38,543 nucleotides of DNA, from positions 1 through 38,543 of IMG/VR virus record IMGVR_UViG_3300006325_000015; one strand, 5' to 3'. The position numbers were made by a program, and so were the translations under genes. The notes beneath the pieces are model-generated. The model did not search any database, was not told the DNA's origin, and saw only the letters and a list, made by a program, of their open reading frames with translations. Of this stretch, positions 19,401 through 25,830 are shown in pieces; the stretch's first letter is position 1; each line of letters begins with the position of its first letter. The stretch is from a virus.

Positions 19401-22400
19401 GCAACATTAGACTTTGATAAAAATAATTTAGCTGTTTCGTCTCGTGGTGGAGATCTTATAGCAACTACAACATTTGATGCAAATACTACAGTTGTACCTA
19501 CATCGTTTGATAATAATCTTACTCAGTTTAAAAATGCAAACGAAGATAGTGGACAAGTTCTTATTTTCCAAAGATATAATAACTCATTATTGTATAGTGA
19601 AAAATTTGTTTTTAAGAATCCTATAACAAGACGCTTTGGTGATTATGTATTATTTACAGATAATCATGTTTACGTTGCGATGCCAGAATTAACTATTACT
19701 CCTGAAGACAATTATATGGGAACAATAATTGATTTTAGACGTGAAAGAAATATTTTATCATGGCAAATGTTACGTTCACCAATTGATCAAATTGATTTAA
19801 CAAAATTTAGAGGTGTGTTTATTTACGACACAGAAAAGAATTTATTAGGTAGTCAACTAGATTATATTGATCCTATTCAAGGAAAGATTGCAGGGACAGC
19901 CGAAGAAGAAATATCATTTAAAACATTATACGATCCCGCAGTATATACAATTGGTACAGCACCGTCCGTCGTTGATACGTCAAATTATTGGGGTAAAAAA
20001 CAAGTTGGAAGATTATGGTGGGATTTAAGTACAGCAAAATATCATAATCCTTATCAAGGAAATATAATTTATCAGACTGCTAATTGGAATAAATTATTTA
20101 AAGGTGCTTCAATTGATATTTACGAATGGGTTGAAACAACACTTTTACCGTCAGAATGGCTTGAACAAGCAGATACTGAAGAAGGGTTAGCAGAAGGAAT
20201 TAGCGGAACACCGAAGTTTGATGATAATACTTTGTCATCAGTTAAAATTTTTAATAAAGCTTCTCAATCTTTTTCAGACAAATTCTTTTATTGGGTTAAA
20301 AATAGAAAATTTACTCCGCATAATGTAGAGTTTAGAAAGACAAGTGCATATGATGTAGCACAATTAATTGAAGATCCTCAAGCTGTAGGATATAAGTTTG
20401 TATCGTTATTAGCAGATAATAGATTTGCATTATATAATACTGATGCTTTATTTAATGATGTAAATTCAGCAATTAATTTCCGTTATTGGACTATTGCTAA
20501 TCCAACTAATATTCATAATGAATATCAACTTTTAAGTGATGGATTAGAGACAAGTAGACCTAAAGTAGATATAGAACGTAAGTGGTTTGATAGTTTAATA
20601 GGATGGGATGTAAATTATAGAGCAGTTCCTGATCCTGATTTAAGTGTTAAACAAAAATATGGTGCATTAAATAGTCCGCGACAAAGTTGGTTTGTAAATC
20701 GTCTTGAAGCAGTAAAACAACTTATTGAACGAGCTAATGGTGTTCTTAAACAACATATTATTGTTGATGAATATGATCTTAGTAAGTTAAAAGACATTGA
20801 TGTAATGCCAACGTTAAATTCTGGTAAGTTTGATCAGTCAGTTGATACGTATGCAGAAATTGTTTTTGTAGGTACTGCAAATATTATACAAGCACAATTA
20901 ACACCTATTTGGAATAATGGTAGGTTGGAGAGAGTTGAGATTGTTAATGGTGGTAGAGGGTATAAAGTACCACCTACATATCTTTTCACTAATATTGGTA
21001 ATGGTACCAGTGCTGAACTTATTATAACAATTGATACTTTAGGAAAAATTACTACTGTAGATGTTAAACACGCTGGAAGAAATTATGCTGAAACTTCTGG
21101 AATTTTAGTTAGAAAATATAGTACACTTGTTAAAGTAGATGAAAATATTAGTGGTAAGTGGTCAATTCATGCTTATAATACTGTTACCACATTATGGGAA
21201 AGAACAGATAGTCAAGCGTATAATGTTCCTGAATTTTGGGGGTATGTTGATTGGTATGCGATAGATTATAATCAGTTTACAGACGTTGATTATTTAATTG
21301 ATGAAAGTTATCAATTAACATCTTTAGATGCCTCTGTTGGTGATATTGTTAAAATTAAAACAGTTGGTACAGGTGGCTGGTTATTATTAAAGAAAATTAA
21401 GGATGTAATAGATGCAGATTATACTACAAATTATGAAACAGTTGGTCGACAGAATGGAACAATTAAATTTGCTTCAAGTTTATATAATTATCCGGAATGG
21501 AATATAGGTTATGATAGTTTAAGTTATGATACAAGTGATTACGATAATCAACCAGTACATGAGTTTAGAGTAATTTTACAAGCATTACGTGATGATATTT
21601 TTATAGATGATCTTGCAGTAGAATATAATAAATTATTCTTAGCAAGTGTACGTTATGTATTTTCAGAACAAAGTTTTGTTGATTGGGTATTTAAAACAAG
21701 TTTCATGAAAGCAAAGCATAACATTGGAGAGTTAGCTGAAAAAGTTACCTTCCAAAATGATAATCTTCCGAGTTATGAAAAATTTGTTGAAGAAGCTAAA
21801 CCTTATAAAACAAAGATTAGAGAGTACTTAACTTCTTATACAAAATTAGATAATACTAATTCAATAACAACTGATTTTGATTTGCCACCAGCTTATAGTG
21901 TGCAAGATGGAAGAATTATTCCTTCATCATTAAAAGTTAAAGATGATGCATTATATGGTGTAGATCCTGGACTTATAAATTATCCAAACAAACATTGGAA
22001 AGATAATTTAGGTTATGAAGTTGTAATGATTCAAATTAAAGATGGCGGTACAGGATTTCTTGAAATTCCTGTTATTACAATAAGTGGAGGCGGCGGTACA
22101 GGAGCCAAGGCACAAGCATATATTGGTACAGGTGGAAAGATTACTTGGATTAAGATAGTAAATGCTGGTTCAGGATACTTGTCAGCACCAACTGTTATAG
22201 TTAATGGCACACAATCAGACGGTAGTAAATTAGCAGTTGTTTCAGCGAAACTTGGTAATGGAAAAGTTCGTAGTGCTCACATTGTATCAAGGTTTGATAG
22301 AGTTAGTGGAGCATTTTTAATTACTACTCTTGAAGAAACAGAATCTTTTACTGGTAATGCAAGTAAACAAAAGATTGATTTAAAATGGCCAATGGATGTA

Positions 22401-25190
22401 AGACCTAGTCAGATTTATATTACAATTAATGATGTTGAGAAATTAACAAGCGAATATACTTTTGAAAATATTGCTTATACAGACAAATCATATACAAGAT
22501 ATAGAGGACAAATATTCTTTACAGAACCTCCAGCTAATTTAGCCTCAATAGTAATCAAGTATAGTAAAGCTATTGATATGCTCCAAGCACAAGATCGTAT
22601 TAATTTATTTTATAAACCAACCGATGGAATGCTAGGAAATGATATAGCACAATTAATGGAAGGTATTGATTATGGTGGTGTAGAAGTTAGAAGTTTTGAC
22701 TTTGGTGGAGGCGCAGGTTGGTTTTCAGAACCTTGGTTTACATCAACTTGGGATACGTTTGATAATACATATGAAGACGAAGTATTTCAATTAGATGGAA
22801 GCACAAATGTTTTTAACCTTGCCCAACCATTAGCAGATGGTGTACTTTATAATGTATACAAAAATGGTGTTAGAGTAGACGATCCAGAATATGATGGTAG
22901 TACTGTACCTGGTAATCCTAGTGCAGTTATGCAAACAATTACAGGTGACGGTGTTACTCAAACAATTACTTTAAATGAAGAATTAATACCAACAGTTGAT
23001 GGTGATCTTATTATTATTAGAAAAGCAACAAGTGATGGTAGTTTTATTCCAGATCCTGATGCTTATGATACAGCATTACAAGGTGGCGATTTAGCGTATC
23101 AAACAGCTAAAGGACTTTTGTCAGAAGAGATTGTTGTTGATGGTGATGGGTTTGTTACTCCGTTAACGTCTAAAGGTCCTGAAGAATTAATTCCAGGACA
23201 AGTTATGGATACTGTTGATTTTAAAGTATACGACAGAACTGCGGATGGGTCAAGTATTATTAATAGTTATAATTACGTTGGTCAATCTTCAGTTAGTGGA
23301 TTTCCTATTAATCAATTACCAGCTAGTCAAGAAGATTTATTTGTAAAAGTAAATGGATCAATTTTAGATAGTAGTGAATATACTGTAAACTATCAAACTA
23401 AATTAGTAGAATTTGTTAACGCTCCACAGACTGGCGATGCAGTACATATTTCAACAATGTCAAACAATGGTGAAAAGATTCTTGATTTTGACAAGTTTAT
23501 AGGTGATGGTTCAACGTCACATTTTGTAACACCAGTTGTTTACAAATTAGGATTAACATATACACTTACAGTGGATGGAGAAATTGTAACTACGGATCTA
23601 CAAGAAACAGATTCTACGTATGAAATTGCAGGCAGGGCCGTATTTAAATTAGGAACTATTCCAAATCCAGGAGCAATAATTCAATATGTAGTTTATGATA
23701 GTGCTAGTCAAGTGTTTAGTCAAATAACAACAGATGAGTTTATTGGTAATAGTGTAACGACTAAATTTACTTTAAGTCAGGCTCCGTTTAGTAGTTTACC
23801 AGTAAGTCATAATGTTATAGTTAAAGTTGGTGATAAGATTTTAAATGCAGGATACAATCAACAATTTTCAGTTGTACAACAACGTGAATATCAACTAAGA
23901 CAATGGCAAATTTCACAAGCATCAGTTAGTGCTGAAAATGTTAAAGTCTTTTTGAATAGTGTTGAGATAGAACTAAATCAACAATGGCGTTGGGATACTT
24001 TTAATGGATCAGTTGTGTTGTTTGCTGATGTAGGAATAACTGGAGATAATTTAGAAGTATTTGTTATTGATAGTGGTGATTATCAATTTGGATTTTTTGA
24101 TCCTGGTACAAGTTTATTTGTTAAAACACCAGACGATCTTTACTTAGATACTCCGCCACCAAATGGTGAAAAACTTACAATATATAAATTTAGTAAACAT
24201 GATATTAGAAAAATTGAAAGAGAAACATTTGATGTAGTGGCTAGAAATCCTGTTACAGTTGGAACAGATGATTATACTGAATTCCATCAATTAACTAATG
24301 GCATAATTAGATTACGTGAAGAAGCCATTGATGCTGAATATGTATGGGTTACAGTAAATCAGACATTATTAACTCCAAGTATTGAGTATTATGTTACTGA
24401 TGATAAAAAACATATTAGAATTGTAGTTGATATCGATCCTAATGATACGATAGAAGTTATACACTTTACTAATCCTGTAATTGTTCCTAAATTTGGGTTC
24501 AGAATTTTCAAGGATATGCTTAATAGAACACACTATAAGCGCCTTGGCGATAGTAATAAATATACATTAGCAGAAGATTTACATTGGTACGATAGTAGAA
24601 TTTATGTAACAAATTATGATAATTTACCGCTTCCTAACAAGGATAAAGGTATTCCAGGTATAATTTTCATAAATGGTGAACGTATAGAATACTATTTAAA
24701 AGAAGGTGGTGCTATTAGGCAATTACGCAGAGGTACTTTAGGCACAGGTATTGCAGAGTTACATAAAGCTGGATCACATTTATTTGATCAGAGTGCAACT
24801 CAAACAGTACCATATAAAGATGAAATATTAACGCAGGTCTTTGAAGCGGATGGGTCAACAAATGCTATAACTGTTGATTTTATTCCTAAAGATGTTAATG
24901 AGTTTGAGATTTTTGTGGCAGGCAAGAGATTACGCAAAGTTTCAATTAGTTCGTTTGATAAAACTGTTGATTTAGATAGCCCTGAAGCAGATATTACTTT
25001 ACCTGCTGAATTTAGTGTAGATGGGACAACATCAACAGTAACAATGTTGAATACACCAGCTATTAATAGTAAAATTATAGTGGTGAGAAAGCTCGGAAAG
25101 AAATGGACAGATCCAGGAGTTCCGTTGCATAGACAGGAAAACAATATAGGACGTTTCTTAAGAAGTGAAGAGGCAACGTTACCTAAATAA
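10470..25190 (+). CDS. giant modular baseplate/tail protein (4906 aa)
   Basis: The ORF is uninterrupted. It sits where T4 has gene 7 (1032 aa), directly after gp6, so a wedge-peripheral role is inferred. Residues 25-155 look like a conserved head domain (LPRYFRTGHNKKFLGATLDQ, DWDKFVNFREYYWLPGGP). Residues 169-277 resemble a cupredoxin-like module. CBM5/12-like modules occur near 1436-1480, 1702-1743, 2190-2230 and 2797-2838. Seven FG-GAP-like propeller blades lie between about 2090 and 3095, separated by long insertions. Gly-rich NGGxGY/GSGY modules are at about 3485-3550 and 3855-3935. From about 4100 to the end come roughly seven tandem beta modules of the type NGxxL...Y...GDxI. The start is coupled to gp6 by TAATG with GGGAG upstream. 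No transmembrane segment or protease motif was noticed. The protein is probably an extended arm or surface of the baseplate that touches cell-surface sugars. Function of individual modules is inference; virion location is supported by context. Confidence 0.75.
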   Translation: MPFSNEQSEYPLPSASKKPPRRHSAELLPRYFRTGHNKKFLGATLDQLIAPGVAEKLNGYFGRHAAKSYQANDVYIKEHTTARESYQFEPGVVVKDTLDNVKFYKDYNDYINQIKAFGGNVDNHSKLNSTEYYAWNPHIDWDKFVNFREYYWLPGGPIGIGIAGNAKDVISTYKVTKKDNIDNNSYIFTPDGLTSNPTLKLFRGQTYIFEIDAVGMPLTFRTARSLDPSLLFTTGLDDSTQTVDVGTITWTIPDNAPDSLFYVNGNDINASGLIQIADAIDNTEIDVEAEILGKKTYVSTGGVAFSNGMKVYFQGKVIPEKYAEGEWYVEGVGNEITLVNETDLEIPATYATDKPVPFDTAPFDRLPYSNANSFAGEKDYLVINKSSKSRNPWARYNRWFHKEVIEQVATITGTPPELDQNYRAKRPIIEFEAGLKLHNFGTSAKTDIDLLDTFTKDVFSDIEGSTGYNIDGIDVVDNMRLLFTADPDSRVKGKIFKVNFITHNLVRQISLVEETDTNPIENETVLVRNGETYKGKMWFYNGTEWKAGQDKIAVNQAPLFDLYDKDGYALSDTTYYPSTTFIGNKVFSYKVGSGIVKDPELGFSLSYRALENTGDILFDFNLLADTYTYQQANAVLTGKTDISLLRVYTAINTYTNESGWVKAVNNSRQLVIRQYVVSIQLNDYAIDVYDRSGDLNDLWVRVYVNWVRQEALKDFVINRINGIAYITFVTNLKPDDVIIIKTNSATNKNENGYYEIPWNLERNPLNDNVLTFTVGEVTDHVQTVTEYNDDFTGTFPGPNNLRDLGNLAPWGTKFVQHSGPISLALYHLTDKTANIIKALRFASKEYGKFRRIFLQEATRLGFDGDTREHLDRLLKQINKDKTYDMPFYFSDMVGTGTLLKGKHTVEDVDTKFYALSDDFNLTSLSAKSVYIYKNEVQLLYGIDYEFETDHPGFVTITATKAVDDIIEIYEYQSTDGSYIPETPTKLGLYPKYTPKKFIDNTYQVPTEVIQGHDGNIFVCYGDFRDNLLLELEKRIFNNIKVHYDKTLVDIHEFIGGENRNTGFSKWNRDKTLITDFLGWLNNVGNLDYTEHSFYDRTNSFTFNYGKMMSPSGNPLPGYWRAIYKEAYDTDRPHTNPWEILGYTVEPAWWQTVYGPAPYTRENKILWKDIENGVVREPGKALKYLSAYARKDITKHIPVDGEGNLLSPLDSNYAKNYVLALTKDVFVFGDEAPTETAWRRSSEYPFAVLISWILNQPAKIVGLGFDRSRIIRNPAEEIVYSETDKRIRFKDVLFPNTYLDVDRSSTAGFINYIFNFVSTQTVDSFTTYKEDLKKIKNQLGFKIAGFTEKSKFKLLLDSRSPFNEGNVFVPDENYDVFLSQSSVVDLVSYSGVIIEKKAAGFVIRGYDTTNPYFKYFNVRISADDPVVNVGGISESFVRWFAEQNYLEGQIVEFDNEYYTVKIAHKAGFNFNSENFVKLAELPITGGRDAFFRRHFDHTPPIINSIKEIAYGTLLTNIQDVVDFLLGYGNWLEEKGFDFNFFNPDINSVENWALSAREFLFWTTQNWAENSVITLSPTANHLSFKRELHVSDNIFDSFYDYTLLKADGQKLLPEFVDVYRGAEGEFKLTAKNSADGVYAVKLPLIQKEHVVLLDNYTVFNDIIYDLEPGYRQERIKVLGYRTDDWNGSLNIPGFVYDNAIVSEWSEYRTYDAGDTVKYKEFYYLAKQKIIGTESFDASLWERLEEKPTSVLRPNLDYKAKQFKDYYDLDTDNFDTNQQTIAQHLIGYQKREYLANIINDDVSQYKFYQGFIQDKGTQNSLTKLFDTLSNADKDSIEFFEEWAVKLGQYGSADGFDEVEFKLDEGKFKLSPQPFELVDTVSGAETDLIYRIRPFEVYLKPNSYNHKPFPTHTKEFEYVQTAGFVNEEDVELTVAKYDDILNTTITELNVGDYVWVGSRGTTWDVVKYIRTADRVVQVTSDTDAGTTTITLNTQARYEEKEIIGILDVTGAEKFFKVKSVSLANIICYANGETEDVDVADGFVTKFISARVANLEEANVRVLNSELQVGELIWVDDDDNERWVVLQNKPTYSTFQQISNVETGEGHLFGKVIATNDRNTILIVSAAEKEQVYVFTRVSDNVNYTHRQTIEAPIELYTGPGKFGTSVALTDDGDHLVIGAPYASNVRTKWKGDFDGGIVYVPGDVVKYLETFWEAQFDIAAATGALLFQSFYSSAFIEEANFDAVNNSYPEIVYAIRGDYGLDVTTDHYLIRAPVEQYEGSSASDTIVLNWNEFSQNYPTGVLPWGATGPGVANVEGERTIAAKIDAVLYVDNLIRIPTVGDSLSSSTAVGEVVYIRIENVSQAVIYMKDVSGEYLPTDEFFLNAVSCGTFELIKPAIATETFGGWWKIDGIPLFTTTVNTAQEISIPNLIGQDFITSSESRSPVPFSNTMDDVHALSLITDPTRGGRLGHLSYYDKQGLPNLSELWFIRAPTSFTDVSNKDDTFKMWVNTIRGGVAPISVFDPASLGLPFTYLNNTHQIFDLWSGYIDITFTNFDNLGNPYVPQENEVIMDNITGATATVAYLQEQLLTARVFVKDRTGTFSFGFNNSATSTISIKDAISPGVNRLSGRLDHADMDSAVTGEMVVVKNTDSTQLPVTSPTFQIELEVHFYSSSEVSGIARTPNYPTPLNKDWIQQHNIPAHAEGVESGNTNEGIFLTYDKTANGEYSLNYGYISEHTATNKLLGKQIEFATNGSLHYLYVSTEDLSIVGNAGRVYFFNHGTDINGKVFDYATGKNQYYKGVFDVSQAYYENDIVLHDQYFWQNKTNLPAGAWSPTLWTQLSSHIDYVGYTPNDLNLVVDNELIVDQATLKNFSHPFTTNRDGNILVVVAEFTDSDPKVLVYRLNNGHYEFSQQIVTPIVGIGFGTAIAVSDDGTLIAIGAPLQDQVDTNNGAVYVYRQESGSFIWSQTLYSPEDDVAERFGATLDFDKNNLAVSSRGGDLIATTTFDANTTVVPTSFDNNLTQFKNANEDSGQVLIFQRYNNSLLYSEKFVFKNPITRRFGDYVLFTDNHVYVAMPELTITPEDNYMGTIIDFRRERNILSWQMLRSPIDQIDLTKFRGVFIYDTEKNLLGSQLDYIDPIQGKIAGTAEEEISFKTLYDPAVYTIGTAPSVVDTSNYWGKKQVGRLWWDLSTAKYHNPYQGNIIYQTANWNKLFKGASIDIYEWVETTLLPSEWLEQADTEEGLAEGISGTPKFDDNTLSSVKIFNKASQSFSDKFFYWVKNRKFTPHNVEFRKTSAYDVAQLIEDPQAVGYKFVSLLADNRFALYNTDALFNDVNSAINFRYWTIANPTNIHNEYQLLSDGLETSRPKVDIERKWFDSLIGWDVNYRAVPDPDLSVKQKYGALNSPRQSWFVNRLEAVKQLIERANGVLKQHIIVDEYDLSKLKDIDVMPTLNSGKFDQSVDTYAEIVFVGTANIIQAQLTPIWNNGRLERVEIVNGGRGYKVPPTYLFTNIGNGTSAELIITIDTLGKITTVDVKHAGRNYAETSGILVRKYSTLVKVDENISGKWSIHAYNTVTTLWERTDSQAYNVPEFWGYVDWYAIDYNQFTDVDYLIDESYQLTSLDASVGDIVKIKTVGTGGWLLLKKIKDVIDADYTTNYETVGRQNGTIKFASSLYNYPEWNIGYDSLSYDTSDYDNQPVHEFRVILQALRDDIFIDDLAVEYNKLFLASVRYVFSEQSFVDWVFKTSFMKAKHNIGELAEKVTFQNDNLPSYEKFVEEAKPYKTKIREYLTSYTKLDNTNSITTDFDLPPAYSVQDGRIIPSSLKVKDDALYGVDPGLINYPNKHWKDNLGYEVVMIQIKDGGTGFLEIPVITISGGGGTGAKAQAYIGTGGKITWIKIVNAGSGYLSAPTVIVNGTQSDGSKLAVVSAKLGNGKVRSAHIVSRFDRVSGAFLITTLEETESFTGNASKQKIDLKWPMDVRPSQIYITINDVEKLTSEYTFENIAYTDKSYTRYRGQIFFTEPPANLASIVIKYSKAIDMLQAQDRINLFYKPTDGMLGNDIAQLMEGIDYGGVEVRSFDFGGGAGWFSEPWFTSTWDTFDNTYEDEVFQLDGSTNVFNLAQPLADGVLYNVYKNGVRVDDPEYDGSTVPGNPSAVMQTITGDGVTQTITLNEELIPTVDGDLIIIRKATSDGSFIPDPDAYDTALQGGDLAYQTAKGLLSEEIVVDGDGFVTPLTSKGPEELIPGQVMDTVDFKVYDRTADGSSIINSYNYVGQSSVSGFPINQLPASQEDLFVKVNGSILDSSEYTVNYQTKLVEFVNAPQTGDAVHISTMSNNGEKILDFDKFIGDGSTSHFVTPVVYKLGLTYTLTVDGEIVTTDLQETDSTYEIAGRAVFKLGTIPNPGAIIQYVVYDSASQVFSQITTDEFIGNSVTTKFTLSQAPFSSLPVSHNVIVKVGDKILNAGYNQQFSVVQQREYQLRQWQISQASVSAENVKVFLNSVEIELNQQWRWDTFNGSVVLFADVGITGDNLEVFVIDSGDYQFGFFDPGTSLFVKTPDDLYLDTPPPNGEKLTIYKFSKHDIRKIERETFDVVARNPVTVGTDDYTEFHQLTNGIIRLREEAIDAEYVWVTVNQTLLTPSIEYYVTDDKKHIRIVVDIDPNDTIEVIHFTNPVIVPKFGFRIFKDMLNRTHYKRLGDSNKYTLAEDLHWYDSRIYVTNYDNLPLPNKDKGIPGIIFINGERIEYYLKEGGAIRQLRRGTLGTGIAELHKAGSHLFDQSATQTVPYKDEILTQVFEADGSTNAITVDFIPKDVNEFEIFVAGKRLRKVSISSFDKTVDLDSPEADITLPAEFSVDGTTSTVTMLNTPAINSKIIVVRKLGKKWTDPGVPLHRQENNIGRFLRSEEATLPK

Positions 25191-25193
25191 ATA
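25186..25193 (+). promoter_or_regulatory. T4-like late promoter overlapping the giant gene's stop
   Basis: AATAAATA, whose first bases include the TAA stop at 25188-25190. Its end is 19 bases before the ATG at 25212, and AGGAT (25201-25205) follows as ribosome site. Confidence 0.65.
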
Positions 25194-25211
25194 CACTTGT
25201 AGGATATTAAT

Positions 25212-25826
25212 ATGATAGATAACTTTAATGAACAAAACGGTGTACTTTTAGAAGGACACATTAAGATTTTCGACCCAGACTCGGGTGAAATATTCGTGAA
25301 TAAGCGAAATGCAATTCATTATGAAAACATGAGCCTTGCATTAGCTGAAAGTTTAGCAAACCAAGGTCAAGGGTTTATTAATAGCATGGTTTTCGGCAAT
25401 GGAGGAACATCTGTTGATCCAACTGGTATTATTACCTATTTGTCACCAAATTCTACAGGTACTAACGCTAGTTTATATAGTCAAACACATACTAAGGTAA
25501 TTGACGATAATTCGATTAACAATACAGATCCTACAAGAAATAAGCTAGAAACCCGCCATGTTAGCGGTACAAATTATACAGATATTTTAGCAACTTGTTT
25601 ATTAGATTATGGTGAACCTAGTGGACAAGATGCAATTGATAATGCAACAGGAAGTGAAAGCCTTTATGTGTTTGATGAGTTAGGACTTGTAAGTTATGCA
25701 ACTTCAGGTACTGGTAGACTCTTAACTCATGTGGTTTTCCATCCAGTACAAAAGAGTTTAAATAGATTAATTCAAATTGATTATACCGTAAGGGTACAAA
25801 GTCTAACTGGCTTTAACGAGGCGTAA
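25212..25826 (+). CDS. virion structural protein, unknown family
   Basis: 204 residues. The N-terminal part reads like a baseplate-associated protein: VLLEGHIKIFDPDSGEIF, a helix NMSLALAESLANQGQGFINS, and MVFGNGGTSVDPTG. The remainder is predicted beta-rich and ends LNRLIQIDYTVRV. It does not match T4 gp8 (the next wedge gene in T4) in length or motif. Genes of this kind commonly follow the giant tail gene in marine T4-like phages. It has its own late promoter and heads the fibre group, 4 bases before the next gene. A small wedge or fibre-attachment protein is the best guess. Confidence 0.5.
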   Translation: MIDNFNEQNGVLLEGHIKIFDPDSGEIFVNKRNAIHYENMSLALAESLANQGQGFINSMVFGNGGTSVDPTGIITYLSPNSTGTNASLYSQTHTKVIDDNSINNTDPTRNKLETRHVSGTNYTDILATCLLDYGEPSGQDAIDNATGSESLYVFDELGLVSYATSGTGRLLTHVVFHPVQKSLNRLIQIDYTVRVQSLTGFNEA

Positions 25827-25830
25827 GTAA

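Noticed and set aside
24800-25261. Minus-strand 153-codon reading frame
   Set aside because: It is the shadow of the giant gene's C-terminus and the next gene's start; it crosses the late promoter and shows no protein-like motif.
25212-25826. T4 gp8 assignment for the 204-residue gene
   Set aside because: T4 gp8 is 334 residues and its characteristic N-terminal region is not seen here; only the gene position is similar.
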